From the NCBI RefSeq assembly GCF_028858725.1, contig NC_084762.1, positions 7,015,374 to 7,079,373 on the forward strand: 64,000 bases of DNA, written 5' to 3'. Within the stretch, counting starts at the first letter, position 1; each line of letters opens with the position of its first letter. The position numbers and the translations under genes were made by a program. Shown in pieces: positions 26,300 through 38,516 of this stretch. This DNA is from Colius striatus (taxonomy: Eukaryota; Chordata; Aves; Coliiformes; Coliidae). A model generated the notes under the pieces. It had not been told where the DNA came from, made no database searches, and saw nothing but the letters and a program-made list of their open reading frames with translations.

Positions 26300-28429
26300 A
26301 ACTTTGAATACATATGTAATACAAATATATATGAATGATAATGCACAAGTCTTTAAACATTCTTTAAAGAGTCTGTACTTCATTTTCACTTTTTGAACAC
26401 CAGCTTCAACCTTGGCTTTCAGTGCTTTGGCTTTTCTTACTCAAAACAACTACAACTTTGTTGTAGTGATAACAGGGTTGGGTTTTTTTTTCACTAGTAA
26501 GAAGATTTTACTTTGAAAGTATGGTTATTATATCTAGATTCCAAGCCAGGTTCATAAATAGACATCAAGATCATGATGTAAAAGGGAAATGAAATTTGGG
26601 AGACCAGGAACTGATCTCAGAAAACTAGAAACTAAATCTTTGGAATGTTCATGTTTTTGAGTAACAGTAAAGTTTTACTCCTCTATGTTAGTCTTATAGT
26701 CAAGTTTAGGACTGACTTTACAAGGAACCTCCTGATGCTTTGAAATGTAAAAGCCTAACAATTAGAAGTCAGCATTTCTGGTGTTTGTGTTCATATTACA
26801 GAGAAGAAGCATAAGGTTTAAGGCATCGTTAATCCCTTATGAAACTGTGAAATGATTGTCACCCAGTCAGGAGTTAAGGTGCAATGAGCTTCCAGCTGCA
26901 CGAAAAGCCAGACTTCAACCTCTCTGCTGAGACAGAGGCTCCTTTCATGAAGCATGTTGAGTGGTGTGAATTATACCTTTACCCAAATTACATCACCTGT
27001 AGAAGATGTGGGCTAGCAGCGTGTAGGTGCAACACCTCTCCTTGGTGATGAAACAAGAAGTGAAGGCTCAGTCAGATGGACCTATCCTGACAGCTTGAAA
27101 AGAATGACAGCTCCTAGACCCAGGAGGGGCCATTTCCCTGGAAATGAGGGTCTTGGCAGAACGTATGCATGCTTCTCTCAAAGAGAAATGCCATTTAATT
27201 ATCAAAAAGAGGAAAAGAAAAGCTGCAAACAGAGACCAGTCTACAATGCTGTGATTTGATACTGAAATAGTGTCCTCCATGAGAAGAGATGTTGCTTGCT
27301 GTATGAGATCTTTGCAACTGAGGTGCTAACTGATTGTGGGTTCTGTTGGAAAAGACAGCAGACTCATACCTAGAGATGAGCAAGAAAAGAGGCAATAGCC
27401 CTTGGCCCAAACTGGATGAGAGTCATAACAGCAATTTGAAGTGAAATATTTTCTTAAGCTCAATACAAAAAAAATTCCTTTCCTGTGGTCAAATATGTGA
27501 GAAGCCGAAAATGTCAGATAGGAGCCACTTGTGCCAAGAGGATGTTATCTGTTGTTACTGTAATATACATCAGATGTCAGAGAAAGGACTGCTTGGTGAG
27601 CCTGAAAGCTATAAAAGTCTCAATGGAGGAATTACAGGCTGCTTTACTGAGCAGTGTCTAATATTACAGCTGAGTTAACATAACAGCAACACGGGAAAAC
27701 CCCACTACATCTCTATGCAAACAGCTGAGCTGTAGTGCCCTGAATTGCTCCATGCCCGATTTTCACCATCCTCTCGCTCACACTCGCTATCAGTCAGAAC
27801 AACATTGCAAAACAGGAATGTCATGCAAAAGCTTTTAGGGTTTTAAACATTGTGCCTGGTGTTTGGGCTCCAGGGAGTGAGCACACAACCAACTTCAGGG
27901 AGAAAAAAATCAGTTTTAAGCAGAAATTGTACTGATTTACCTGGAAATGAGGGAGGAAAGGAAACTCTGAGCTGTGTTCAGGGTACAGAGGCACATTTTG
28001 TGCCTGGAAAGCCATGCCAAAAGTTAAGACTCTGATCCTAGGAATCGTTTGTGGCCCTGTACAGCTCAACACGTACGAGCTGTGGGTCTCTTCATGTAGG
28101 CAGTATTACTCACATGCAGAAGCATCTGCAGGATCAAGCCCAAATGATCAGTCCCAGACATTGTATCCATGATTCTCTTTTCTCAGGCCTAGTTTTAACC
28201 ACCAGAAGGCAGGTTGTGAATAAGCAAGCCTGCTGCCCCAATTACACAGTGAATTGTGCTCTTAATCACTGTAAAATGGTTTAAAACACAATAAGACTAA
28301 AACAAGATTGAAACAACCTTTTATCTTATTTGAAATGCATCTTATTCATTTTTTTTCCCCCTCACTGACCCTGAAAGCTATTTCATTTTCATGTTTGGCC
28401 AGGCATCCATACCCTTTTGAAGAAAAATA

Positions 28430-28800
28430 AGTGTTCTCAAATGGAGAAGGCTTGGACAGTTTCTATTTGCAGACTAAAACTGGAGTGGGCCAGCTTTGAC
28501 ATCGGTCCTTTAAAAATTAAACTCTTTTATGTATTTCTGTTGCTGCTATAATATTCTAAATAAGCCTCCAAAACCTCTTAAAAGGGAAATTAACATCTGG
28601 TGCAAGAACTTCCATGCCAATATTTAGCCTCATGGCAATGCATATTTTAGCCTGAATTTCACCTCAAAATGAAAAGGCAGCAGGACAGCAGTGATTCAAG
28701 ATCTGTCAGGTTGTGCTTACCTGTCAGGTTTCTTTCTATCATCTGCCAACTAATTAAGGTAACCTTGTCAAAGAATTAAATTAACACTCCAGTGAAATGA
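28430..28800. promoter_or_regulatory. Candidate conserved non-coding element
   Basis: Complex AT-rich sequence with CTAATTAAGGTAACC, AATTAAATTAAC and ATGCATATTTTAG motifs and no repeat similarity. Flagged on composition alone. Confidence 0.22.
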
Positions 28801-29487
28801 CAGAGTTTTTGATGTTCTGGTTTGAGGTGAACCTGTTCCTCTTTTCTTGGCTGCAAGTGGCTGTTGCACACGTGCTTTCTGCAATTATTTTCCATTGCAA
28901 CACTGAGACACAGCAAAGATGATTCATCTTTCCTCTTCCTCAGCCATTTTTTTCCCCCCTATGCTTTCACATTGAATTTTATGCACATTAGCCAAACAAA
29001 ACAAGAGTTGCACTGTAGAAGGCTTTTGAGTAGTAAAACCAGAACACAGCAAGTCAGAATATGGTGCCCAGTTTCTCTGGCTTTACTACAGACACACTGT
29101 GAAGTCATAAGCTGTTAGAAGATACACTTCATGGGAAAAGATCAGGGACTAATTTTTCTAAAGGAACTCATGTTTGCTACTGAGACCTTCTGCAATGAGT
29201 ATGTGCCTGTGAAAATGATATTTGACGTGCTAAGCATTTTACAAAATGCTTGATTTTATTACTGTACATTCCATTAATGTATTTCTTAAATGCTTGTTAG
29301 GTTTACCTATGTGCTTTGCCTTACCTTGAGTCTTCATCTATGTAACAGTGTTTTGCCCCTTACACACATTTGGGGTAAAGGAATTCATTAGTGTGTAGAA
29401 CACCATCACAACCTCCAAAAAAATCACAGGGACAAACCCAATGGGCAATGACACTGAGTGAGCAGGAACATACTCTATTGTGTATCT

Positions 29488-29600
29488 GAATCAGAATTTA
29501 GAATCATTTCTGTTGTAAAAGACATGTAAGGTCAAGTCCAATCACTAATCTACGTGTGAACCCCACTTCCCAGGTGATATTAGCACCACCTCTGAGACCT
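29488..29600 (-). mobile_element. Decayed CR1 tail
   Basis: Antisense CR1 end: TTTAGAATCATTTCTGTTG, AAAAGACATGTAAGGTC, AAGTCCAATCACTAATCTAC. It corresponds to the usual 'agaatcatttaggttggaaaagacc' type ending with many substitutions. Confidence 0.68.
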
Positions 29601-30474
29601 GTGATATGATAAACACAATTAAGGTAAACGGGATGGGCTAGGAACCATAGATGAGTTTTCTTCAAGAGCTTCCCAGTACTAACAACAGAGCTGAACTGGA
29701 CAATAAAGTTGACTTGTGTGTGAAAAACTCAAACTTGCTTGTGAAAATATGACAAGTGAAAAATGTTAAGCAGTGTTGTCTGAAAGAAGAGTTAGCAGTG
29801 GGTTTTACAGCCCTCCAGGGAGGGGAAGACTCAAGGCATTGAAACAAACCATTTGCAAGCTCATCCAGGCAAGAGAACAAATGATAAGGGATACAAACAT
29901 GCTTGATTGTGTTAGAGGTAAATAAGGTATATTGGAAATTAATACTGAATTAATTACCAACGCCTGGAGTAATTATTTTGCAAGAGCACCACATGAAGAG
30001 AATGCAAGAGAGGAATTAAATAATGTAAATCCAACTGGGATGTGACTGGCTGCATTTAGAAGGAGCAAGTCCTAAAAGCAGGTAAGAACATGAAAGTAAG
30101 GCGTCTCTTGATGAAGTGCCAATACATTTGCTGAAGGGACTTGTTATGAAAGGCATGTTTGATTGCTTTCCTAAGTCTAAGAAAGTACTAAACCAATGTG
30201 GTAAAAGCTTTGCAGTGTATATATTTAAGTGTGGAGAAGTATTAAGCTCAGCACAAGTTATCCAAGTGAAATGGTGTTGCAGAATATGAAGCCTTGGCAT
30301 AGATTGCTGGAAGTGTCTCTAGAGAGACTGAAATTTAGATGTGTCAGACAGTTTTGCAGTAGGAAAGAGTGGAAAGCTTCCTGTGTTTTCTTGGAAACTG
30401 AGAGAAAAGAGGTAGCTACTGGAATGATCTTTGTAGAAAAAGACAAATGCTCAATAAATGAGAACTGCAAGTCA
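29601..30474. other. Intergenic single-copy DNA
   Basis: No gene or repeat recognised; AT-rich with chance frames. Confidence 0.55.
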
Positions 30475-30575
30475 TCATAGAATGATAGGGGTTGGAAGGG
30501 ACCTTTAGAGATCATCTAGTCCAACCCCTCTGCAGAAGCAGGTTCACCTAGGTCAGGTCACATAGGAACATGTCA
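30475..30575 (-). mobile_element. CR1 LINE tail, young
   Basis: Starts TCATAGAATGATAGGGGTTGG and continues AGGGACCTTTAGAGATCATC and CTGCAGAAGCAGGTTCACC. Close to the copies at 45554 and 36180, so one young subfamily. Confidence 0.92.
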
Positions 30576-33207
30576 GTTTAGAGAACTTTGCTTGTGCCAG
30601 CTCTGCCAAATCAGGCACTCAAAAGTGAGGAAAATATGAAGAGAACTACCACAGAACACGTTAATGAGATGCAAAAGTCTGCAATGGCATATTAGCTACA
30701 TGTTAACGATGGCAACACCTTCTTACATAGACATGAGTTAGAGTGATTGTTGGTAAGGCTGAAGCCTTGATGGATGGTGAGAGGCATCCTCTATAAATGA
30801 GAGTAAAGGACAAGACCTTAGAGGACACAGTTCTAATACCTCTTTCTCATCACTTTTTCAGTGCACCTTAGCTCTATGGTGTAAGTGCCACTCAGATTGA
30901 TTCTATTCTTTAAAGATAGTCTCAGTGTGGGAAATCAGTATGCTTCAATTTCTGGAAATGATGCTATTTACTTGATCACATCGTTGACTGCTCTTGGAAA
31001 GGGAAAAAAAGGAAGACATGATTTTAGTTCAGGTTGTTCCAGCTGGGGGATATAAAACTCAAAAGGCTAAATTTTGAGTGGCACATATGCACCTCAAGAC
31101 TGTATTAGTAGGGTGGCCCTAAAATGACAGTGAAAGAGACAGTCATAGGAGAGGCCATGTTCCTCACATTCAGACAGGATTTAGCAGTAAGTAAATTAGT
31201 AGGAGGCAGTTGGCTACACACGTAGTAAAGAAAGCTGCAAATGTTGCTAATTCTAACCAAGGAAAACTGTACAACAGAACTTTCATGATTTTTGCCCCTT
31301 CTCTGTCTGTCATTACCAAAAAGTGCTGTACCCTTTGGGAATACAAAACACAGGGAAAATGTATTTGGCTCCTCAAACACAAACAGGCAAATAACCCGTG
31401 CTGTGGACATGTACAGTTACCTCATCTTCTCATAGGAAAAAGGCAAGCTGTACATACACAAAGCATATATATAGACTGACACTAGAATCTCTCTGGTTCT
31501 CCCACTGTCAAAGAGCTTTGTTCCAACAGCTTTGATGCTCAAGTTTACGACAATATCAATGTGCTTATGACCATGGTTCAGGCTGCATGTTAAATCCTTC
31601 ATAAGGCAGCTGTAACGTTGTTCGTTTGGGCATTTTACTGCTAGGCAAAAGGAGCTGAAAGCTGGATGTAAAAGCTGGACCAAATGTACTGAATCCTTGA
31701 CTTGTTCTGCACACTGTCACCAAATATTGGCTTGGTTTCTTTTTGTGATGTTGGTAATCCATTGCCCTCCCAGCTGAGCTCTACAGATACAGCATGATGT
31801 TTAAGTATTAGGTATCCCTGTGATGATTTTCTTTTATAGACATCTGTTGGAAGGTAAAAGCCTTTGAAACAGAACCGTCTCTTTGGGCTGTTAACCCTGT
31901 GACTAGCTGCTGCCTTGTTAGTTGTCTAGCAAGTTATTTATTATGTTGGTCTCTGTAATTATTTTCTCTAACATTAATCTGGCTACAGTTGGCATCAAAA
32001 GATGGGGATTTTGTTCACACAGTTTTTCTGCAAGAAGAAACAATTCCTTAACATGCAAATGAGAGAGGCAAAGTTGGATGAATTTTAGTCAGCATGTCCT
32101 TGAAGGAACAAAAGGCTTTTATGACAAAGTCAAGGTTACAGCTATGTCCCTAAGCATGATGAAAAAGCTGCTTAACCCTTTAGAACAGATAAGGGGGAAG
32201 AGTGGTTCCTCTTGAAAAAAGATCTTACTCTTGTGTAGCATATTAACAAAAAAATGAGAGCTAAATTGGTGGGAGGGATCATATGCAGGAGTTGAACCAT
32301 AATTTGACAAATGCTGCAGCCTTATCTTTTGTATTTTGCTGGACAAAATATCTAACACAGTTAAAACAACCTGTCCTCATAGACACATTGCAGGAATTCA
32401 CCTGGAAAATACCTTGACAAAAGAAGTCTTTCTACACTAACAAGTGTTAGAATTGGCAAACACGATTGGCTTCAGTTACATTGCTATGAAAGGACAGTGA
32501 ACTGTAAGCTTTGAAGCCTGACAAGGTGTACTGACATACAGATAGATTCTTCATAGTTTGAAATGCAAACCCAAGCAAGGAAGATGATCCTAATGAGTGT
32601 GGTTTCCCTTCAGGATTAAAAAGCAATGTTGACTTGCTGAAATTTATGAAAACTCTCTTCAACAATTCCCTGTGTACGTGGCTTCTAAAAAAAACCACCC
32701 CCACATATCTAGTTGAAGAGCTCAGTTAAAACAGTTGTTTGTCCTAATTCAGAACTTGTTTCTCCAGCCTACATCATGTCTGGGGAGTCCAAAACAAGAC
32801 ATGCTCCCTGCAACACAAAATAGTTATTAACTTTGATCACTTGGGTGAGCAAATGAACTCTAGAACCAAGTTTTATCTGAGATGAAGGGCTCTAAGCACC
32901 TCTAAACACCCTCCTGTATTAGGCTCTCATTTTCACTTTGATGAAGACAAGACAGTTTTATAAAGAATTGATCACATTTCTTCCTTGATGCTTCTTGAAA
33001 GCAATAAAAAGCCAGGTATGCATTATTTGTTTATGACTGAAAGGCATAACTGTCTTCAGTGCACTAGTAGTAATTGCAGACAAATATTTTGTTTTCAGAA
33101 AAATCAATATGATCCATATTGTACTACTTAGCTCTATCAACATGAAGGAAATTAAATAAGAAAACAATGCAAATCAATTATCAAAGATATAAAAAAACCA
33201 TTCATTT
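30576..33207. other. Intergenic single-copy DNA
   Basis: No supportable gene. Overlapping frames at 31105-31479 on both strands carry no recognisable domain. Confidence 0.55.
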
Positions 33208-33259
33208 TGGACTAGGTGATCTCTAAAGGTTCCCTCCAACCCCTATCACTCTATGATTC
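33208..33259 (+). mobile_element. Very short CR1 tail
   Basis: GGACTAGGTGATCTCTAAAG, then CCAACCCCTATCACTCTATG. Only the last 50 bases of a CR1, a strongly 5'-truncated insertion. Confidence 0.85.
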
Positions 33260-35675
33260 ATATATGAATGCTACGAGGGTGACAATAACAAAGACAGTAA
33301 CAAAAGCATAAAGGGCACAAAGAAGAAACCAGTATTGGATCTCATCTATCTGCAGTGAATTCTGTCTATATTTTAAAGCATCTGTGCTAATCAGAGCCAG
33401 CTGCAGTAGGTCATAGACATAGGGTCCTCTCTCTGAAACTGAAGGCAAGGAGAAAGGGTAACTTCAGCAAAATCTCCACCTCATTAAGTATGATACTTTA
33501 ATTGTCTTACAGATATCCCTTCAGTTGGACCTGGCCTTCAAGAGGGCTTGTGCTCCACAGGCTACTGAGTCCCATCATATTCCAGCATGAAGGAATGCCA
33601 GGCAGCATTTCCTTCTCCTGAAAGCTTTTGATTTTATGGAAGTCTGACCCTGCATTAACAGAAGTGCCCAAGGAATTTTTTCATTTCCAACAAAGTAAGC
33701 CAAAACCCAAAGCTGAGCAGCTCTGTGGCTTTCATAGCTGAGAACTCACTCAAGTAATATCAAAACAAACTTTTGATGTCCTTACCTATAAACTCTCTAC
33801 ATATACATATGTGCTAGGCTATTTTACAGGTCTTGAGTATTGTCTGTGCTTCACAACAATCCCTTAATATTTCCTGATTGTTGATGTGATTTTAGCAAGA
33901 TCTTTTGTGTCTGAAGGGCAGACATTCAGAGCTAAGCTAATTTTCCTTCCCTAAGCTTGCCTGGCCTGAGAAATGTCAAACAGGAGGTTTTCTTTTGGAA
34001 GCATCCTCTTCTGGTATCCCTCCAGGGAGGGAAAATGCAGTATCTCCAGTATCTCCCTCACATCCCTGCTGTTAACCAAGTTGACATCCAGTCCCTGTTA
34101 CTTCCCCTCAGGCTGATTGACTTGTGGGCACATCCATGCTCTGCAATGCCTTATCAGCTCAACCTGGGATGCAGCTCACATCCTTACTTCTCACATGCCG
34201 TTCATGCCTTAATCTACAACTCTTTAATGGGTTATGCTTTATCCCTCCTGTATTTGGATGAGTCTTTTTTGCTTTTGCTGGCTGCTGAAACTGCACAATT
34301 GAGCAAGGCTGAGCAAAACTTCAGCTCAGACATATGAGTACTAAGACAGCCAAAGAGAAATGGATAAGAGAGTTGCTGTTACAAAAGTTTCCAGCATGAT
34401 TTTTTGCAAATAGTGCTAAAATAGGTTCAAGACCAGACAAATCCAGACAGAGCCTGAGGCTTAATACATTCTGTTATTGTTATAAAGCTTAAAACTTGCT
34501 ATTAATACAAATGCAGCATTTACATTAATAACAGTATTCTTCCTTGACAGCCTTGCTGACCTTAACTTATCTCTGCCCCATTGTCTCTGCTCAGAGAAGT
34601 CCTGGTTGCCCCACAGCTCTCCTCAGCTCTTGTGCCTCTGCCTGTGCCACTGATGCATGGGATGAGCCACGTTTCTGTTCTGCTACCACCCAGATGTGGC
34701 CATCAGTCTCATCTCCTCTGGGGCAGTAAGAATGGCTGATGCCCCCCATCCTGAGCAAAGACATTGAAAACACACAGCAAACTGCTTGTCCAGCTTAGCA
34801 GGCAGCTGTGCAGTGTTGTGCAAAGACCCAATAGACTCAGTGCACCTCTGCCTCTCATCCCTTTCTGTAATTACAGGCAGGGCCATTCTTCCAGAGGGCA
34901 TTTTAAAGGGCCTCAGGACCTCTACCTTGCAAGCCTCTCCCAACAGATCAAACTGGTTTGACTTCATGAAGGCTCAGTTAACAGCAGTTCCCAGTGGCAG
35001 TATTTCTCATCTTCCCTGTCGACCCAGGTACAATAACTAGTCAGGTCTGCAAGGACTTGATTGCCAGTGACAACTGGGTTCAGTACCCTTTAGAAGCATG
35101 GGCAAAAAATCATGCTGAAATCTTTTCTTGCATTCCATAAGCTGAAGTTCTTTGTTTGCTGTGGTGCACTCATTGGGAGTATTTTACTGCAAGGGAGAAA
35201 AATGAGAACCGAACAAGGAGATGAACACAGCAACCAACTGTACCCCAGGCAGTGCCTTGCTCTGCCAGCTAGCTCTCCAGCCAGCTCTGCTAGCTGCTCC
35301 TGTTATTTCACCATGCCACAAAACTGATGTGTTGCTTAGGACCTGTGAAGTCCTTTTGCATACAGGATGTTCCTAAAACAGATTCTTCCCTTTACAGTTG
35401 ACTCAAAGTCAACACACACACTCAAAAAGTGGTTTTCTTTTTTTTTAGAGTGTGACTTTTGCATCCCAGAATTGGCTGATATTGTTTTACCTTAGAGCAA
35501 TTACCCCAGCATTTAACTGGCCTGGCCATCCATGCACCTACAGCTACAAAACCTTCTCTGCTTTACAGTCTGCTATATTTTTCAGCAGAAATGCCTCCCA
35601 AGCCCAGTGAATCAACAAGTACCAGCTATCCCTGTTACAGGACAGCCCACTGGTCACTCCACTTATCTTTCCTTC
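33260..35675. other. Intergenic DNA, partly GC-richer
   Basis: No supportable gene. The stretch 33960-35330 is somewhat GC-richer with longer chance frames (up to 126 codons) but no domain. Confidence 0.5.
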
Positions 35676-36000
35676 TCTGAGCTGGGGTTATTCAGCCTGG
35701 AGAAAAGGAGGCTGAGAGGAGACGTGATCATTCTCTGTAACTACCTGAAAAGAGGTTTAGTGAGATGGGGACTGGTCTCTTCTCCCCAAAAGGAGAAGAA
35801 ACAAAAGGAAATGCCCTCAAGTTGCCCCAGGGGAGGTTTAAATTGGAGATGAGGAAGAACTTTTTTCCTGAGAGAGTTGTCAGCCCCTGTCCCAGGCTGC
35901 CCAGGGAGGTGGGGGAGTGCCCATCCCTGCAGATATTGCAAAGCTGAGGTGCTGAGGGACATGGCTCAGTGATGGGCTTGGCAGGGTGAGGTGGGTGATT
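35676..36000 (+). mobile_element. CR1 LINE 3' fragment (first of three)
   Basis: GAGCTGGGGTTATTCAGCCTGG, AGGCTGAGAGGAGACGTGA, GGAGATGAGGAAGAAC, CCCAGGCTGCCCAGGGAGGT. The tail is missing or decayed. Confidence 0.9.
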
Positions 36001-36095
36001 TATTTTAAATAGCAAGTTAGGGTGGTCACATCCCCTTTTCACTCCTCCAGCCCTCTGTGGGCGGATTAAGGTCTTGAAGGAAGGATCATGAGTCT

Positions 36096-36249
36096 GGTTG
36101 TGGCAAGAGTCTCCTTCCTTGGAGGTCTTCAAGACCCGCCTGGACACGTTCCTATGTGACCTGATCTAGGTGAACCTGCTTCTGCAGGGGGGTTGCACTA
36201 GATGATCTCTAAAGGTCCCTTCCAATCCTACTATTCTATGATTCTATGA
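36096..36249 (+). mobile_element. CR1 tail (second of three)
   Basis: CCTTGGAGGTCTTCAAGACC, GTGACCTGATCTAGGTGAAC, CTCTAAAGGTCCCTTCC, ending in two ATTCTATG units. Its terminal repeat abuts the next copy. Confidence 0.93.
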
Positions 36250-36567
36250 AATATCTAAAGGGTGGGTGTCAGGAGGTTGGGACATCCCTTTTTTCTATAG
36301 TAGCTAGCAACAGGACAAGGGGTAATGGGATGAAGCTGGAACACAAAAAGTTCCATTTAAACATAAGAAAAAACTATTTCACTGTTGAGGTGAGGGAGCC
36401 CTGGCACAGGCTGCCCAGAGGGGTTGTGGAGGCTCCTTCCTTGGAGGTCTTGAAGACCCGCCTGGACGCGTTCCTATGCGACCTGGTCTAGGTGACCCTG
36501 CTTCTGCAGGGAGGCTGGACTAGATCTCTAAAGGTCCCTTCCAACCCCTACCATTCTATGATTCTAA
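36250..36567 (+). mobile_element. CR1 tail (third of three), head-to-tail
   Basis: Begins directly at the octamer end of the preceding copy with ATATCTAAAGGGTGGGTG, then runs through CACTGTTGAGGTGAGGGAGC and AGACCCGCCTGGACGCG to CATTCTATGATTCTA. Almost the same as the copy at 60222-60567. Confidence 0.94.
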
Positions 36568-38250
36568 GACACAGACCTGATGTTTTACTTTCCAGACACA
36601 TACTTGTTTGCTGAAATTCCTGAAAATATTGTTGGCTATGCAGTGGGGCTCCTTGAGAGATGGATGGCCTTGTGAGAGGCAGTAAGTACTGTCCGCAAGG
36701 CACAGAGCAAATCTCTGGAAGTAAAAGAGTAGCAGTCTTTCTGGGATAATTCATGATTCCTGGACATGCTATTGGAAACACAATGAAAGGTTATATAGCT
36801 AATTTCCCACTTTTTCATTTCCCTTAGTTGAGCAGGTCAGGTTTAGCTAGGACTGAAGTTGTTATGGTTTATAAAACTTGTTTTATCTTTAAAATCAAAG
36901 TTAACACAGCAGACAAACACCACAAACTGTGGCATGGCAGAGGCAAGATGAATGACAGCCATCATTTGTCACTTTAGGAAAGAGCTGGAAAATCCTCCTG
37001 ACTTCCAACACCTGGTTAACCTTAATTTTGCTGATTTACACAGTTGTTAATTAACTACATATAGTACAAACAGTTACCCTGATAGATCTGGAATTTCATA
37101 GTCTATTACAGTACATCATTTGCATTTGCATCAGTGTTGTTAGACCAAAACACTATCGTAACCTATGCATGCACATCAGAATTTAGGAAGTTGACACAAC
37201 CTGTCTCCAACTGTATTTTTCAATTGCATGTATTAATGCCACTTTTTCAATTTTTAATTAGCCAGAACACACTCCCCAGGCCATACCAACATCAAAAATG
37301 TTATTGCCCTACACCTTAATTATTGAAGGTAAAAAACAAGCCCCCAAAAACCCAAACTGCAGATGTTAGATGTGGGAAGGGTAGCTCTCACTTTCCCTTA
37401 TGTTCAACTGCAGATTTAATTCTGTGGGTCTCTGGCTTCCGACTTTATATTCCCTTCTGACTGACCTGAAAGACATTACTGATGCCTGTATGCTGGCAAA
37501 GAGCCCTCCTCCTTAGTGGAGGAGTAACCCTTGGGCAGTTCCTCCTCATTCAGGCAGTTTGCAGCCTCCTGCTCGAATACCTTCACGCTGTTTGCCAAGC
37601 CCTGAGCCTGGCTCAGGGGTGTGAGCTGCTGCCCATGCTTTAATGAACCAGCAAAACAGGCATGTTTCCAGTTTGTTTATTTTAAAATTTGAGTAAATGT
37701 TGTTTGGGACATTGAATTAAATGTTTTACTAACTGAGATTTCATTTTTTTCCCTCCATCACAAGTAGACTGGGACTGCAAGAGCAGGAAGAGTCGCCGAC
37801 ATGCAAGCCTTGGCTCTGCCACCTGGGTTTTGGTAATGGGAATGGAGTGTGACAATTGTTAATGTTATTAAAAAGGAACCAGAATTAGAAGAAGAAAACC
37901 ACAAAGAGATGACCTCTTAAAACTAATCTAAGTGAAGGTAAAGTAAAAATCTCACCTGGAAAGCCCCTGGCTGAGCTGCAGCAGAAAGGTAAGGCAGGAG
38001 TGGCCAGTCCTGAGCTCTCAAAGCTGCAGCATCCTCAGTAAATCACACTCCTTTGCCCCAGAACACGTGCACTGACAAAGACTAAGATGCCTCTGACAGC
38101 TTTTACACACTCTTGCCATCTCTTGGTCCTCAGTGGCCCCACAGGCTGTGGGCTGCCCCATGTGCTGCCACAGCTTGCCCCATAGGCCCCATGGCTGAGG
38201 ACACCCCAAAGTTGAGGGGTCTTTTCTGAGCAGCTTTTGTACTGTTCACT
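36568..38250. other. Intergenic single-copy DNA
   Basis: No gene recognised. A 19-base near-perfect palindrome (9-base arms, single-base centre) lies at 37600-37618. Confidence 0.55.
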
Positions 38251-38516
38251 CACAGAATCACAGAGTCAAAAGGATGGTGGAGGTTGGAAGGAAGCTCTAG
38301 AGCTCATCCAGCCCAACCCCCTGCTAAAGCAGGTTCCCCTTGATTAGGGGGCACAGGAATGTGTCCAGGTGGGTTTGGGAACCTCCCAAGAAGGAGCCTC
38401 CACACCCTCCCTGGGCAGCCTGGGCCAGGGCTCCCTCCCCTGACTGAGGGCTGCTCCATCTGTGTAACAGGAGGCTGTTATTCCAAAAGCACCAGCCACT
38501 TCCTTTGTCCCTTCCC
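38251..38516 (-). mobile_element. CR1 LINE 3' end, about 265 bp
   Basis: CACAGAATCACAGAG, GGTGGAGGTTGGAAGGAAGC, CTCATCCAGCCCAACCCCCTG, GGAACCTCCCAAGAAGGAG, CCCTGGGCAGCCTGGGCCAG. A different, GC-richer CR1 subfamily from the copies at 30475 and 45554. Confidence 0.9.

Larger units (their letters stand above)
18683..29487. other. Long intergenic single-copy region
   Basis: Nearly 11 kb with no supportable gene and few recognisable repeats, only simple-sequence tracts at 24361-24425 and 26284-26299. Segments at 22830-23130 and 28430-28800 look like candidate conserved non-coding elements. Confidence 0.6.

Noticed and set aside
33957..34337. 126-codon plus-strand open frame
   Set aside because: No domain, no homologue recalled, no promoter or splice context.
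36246..36491. Open frame resembling a second frame at 60115-60471
   Set aside because: The similarity is because both are copies of the same non-coding CR1 3' region, not a conserved gene family.
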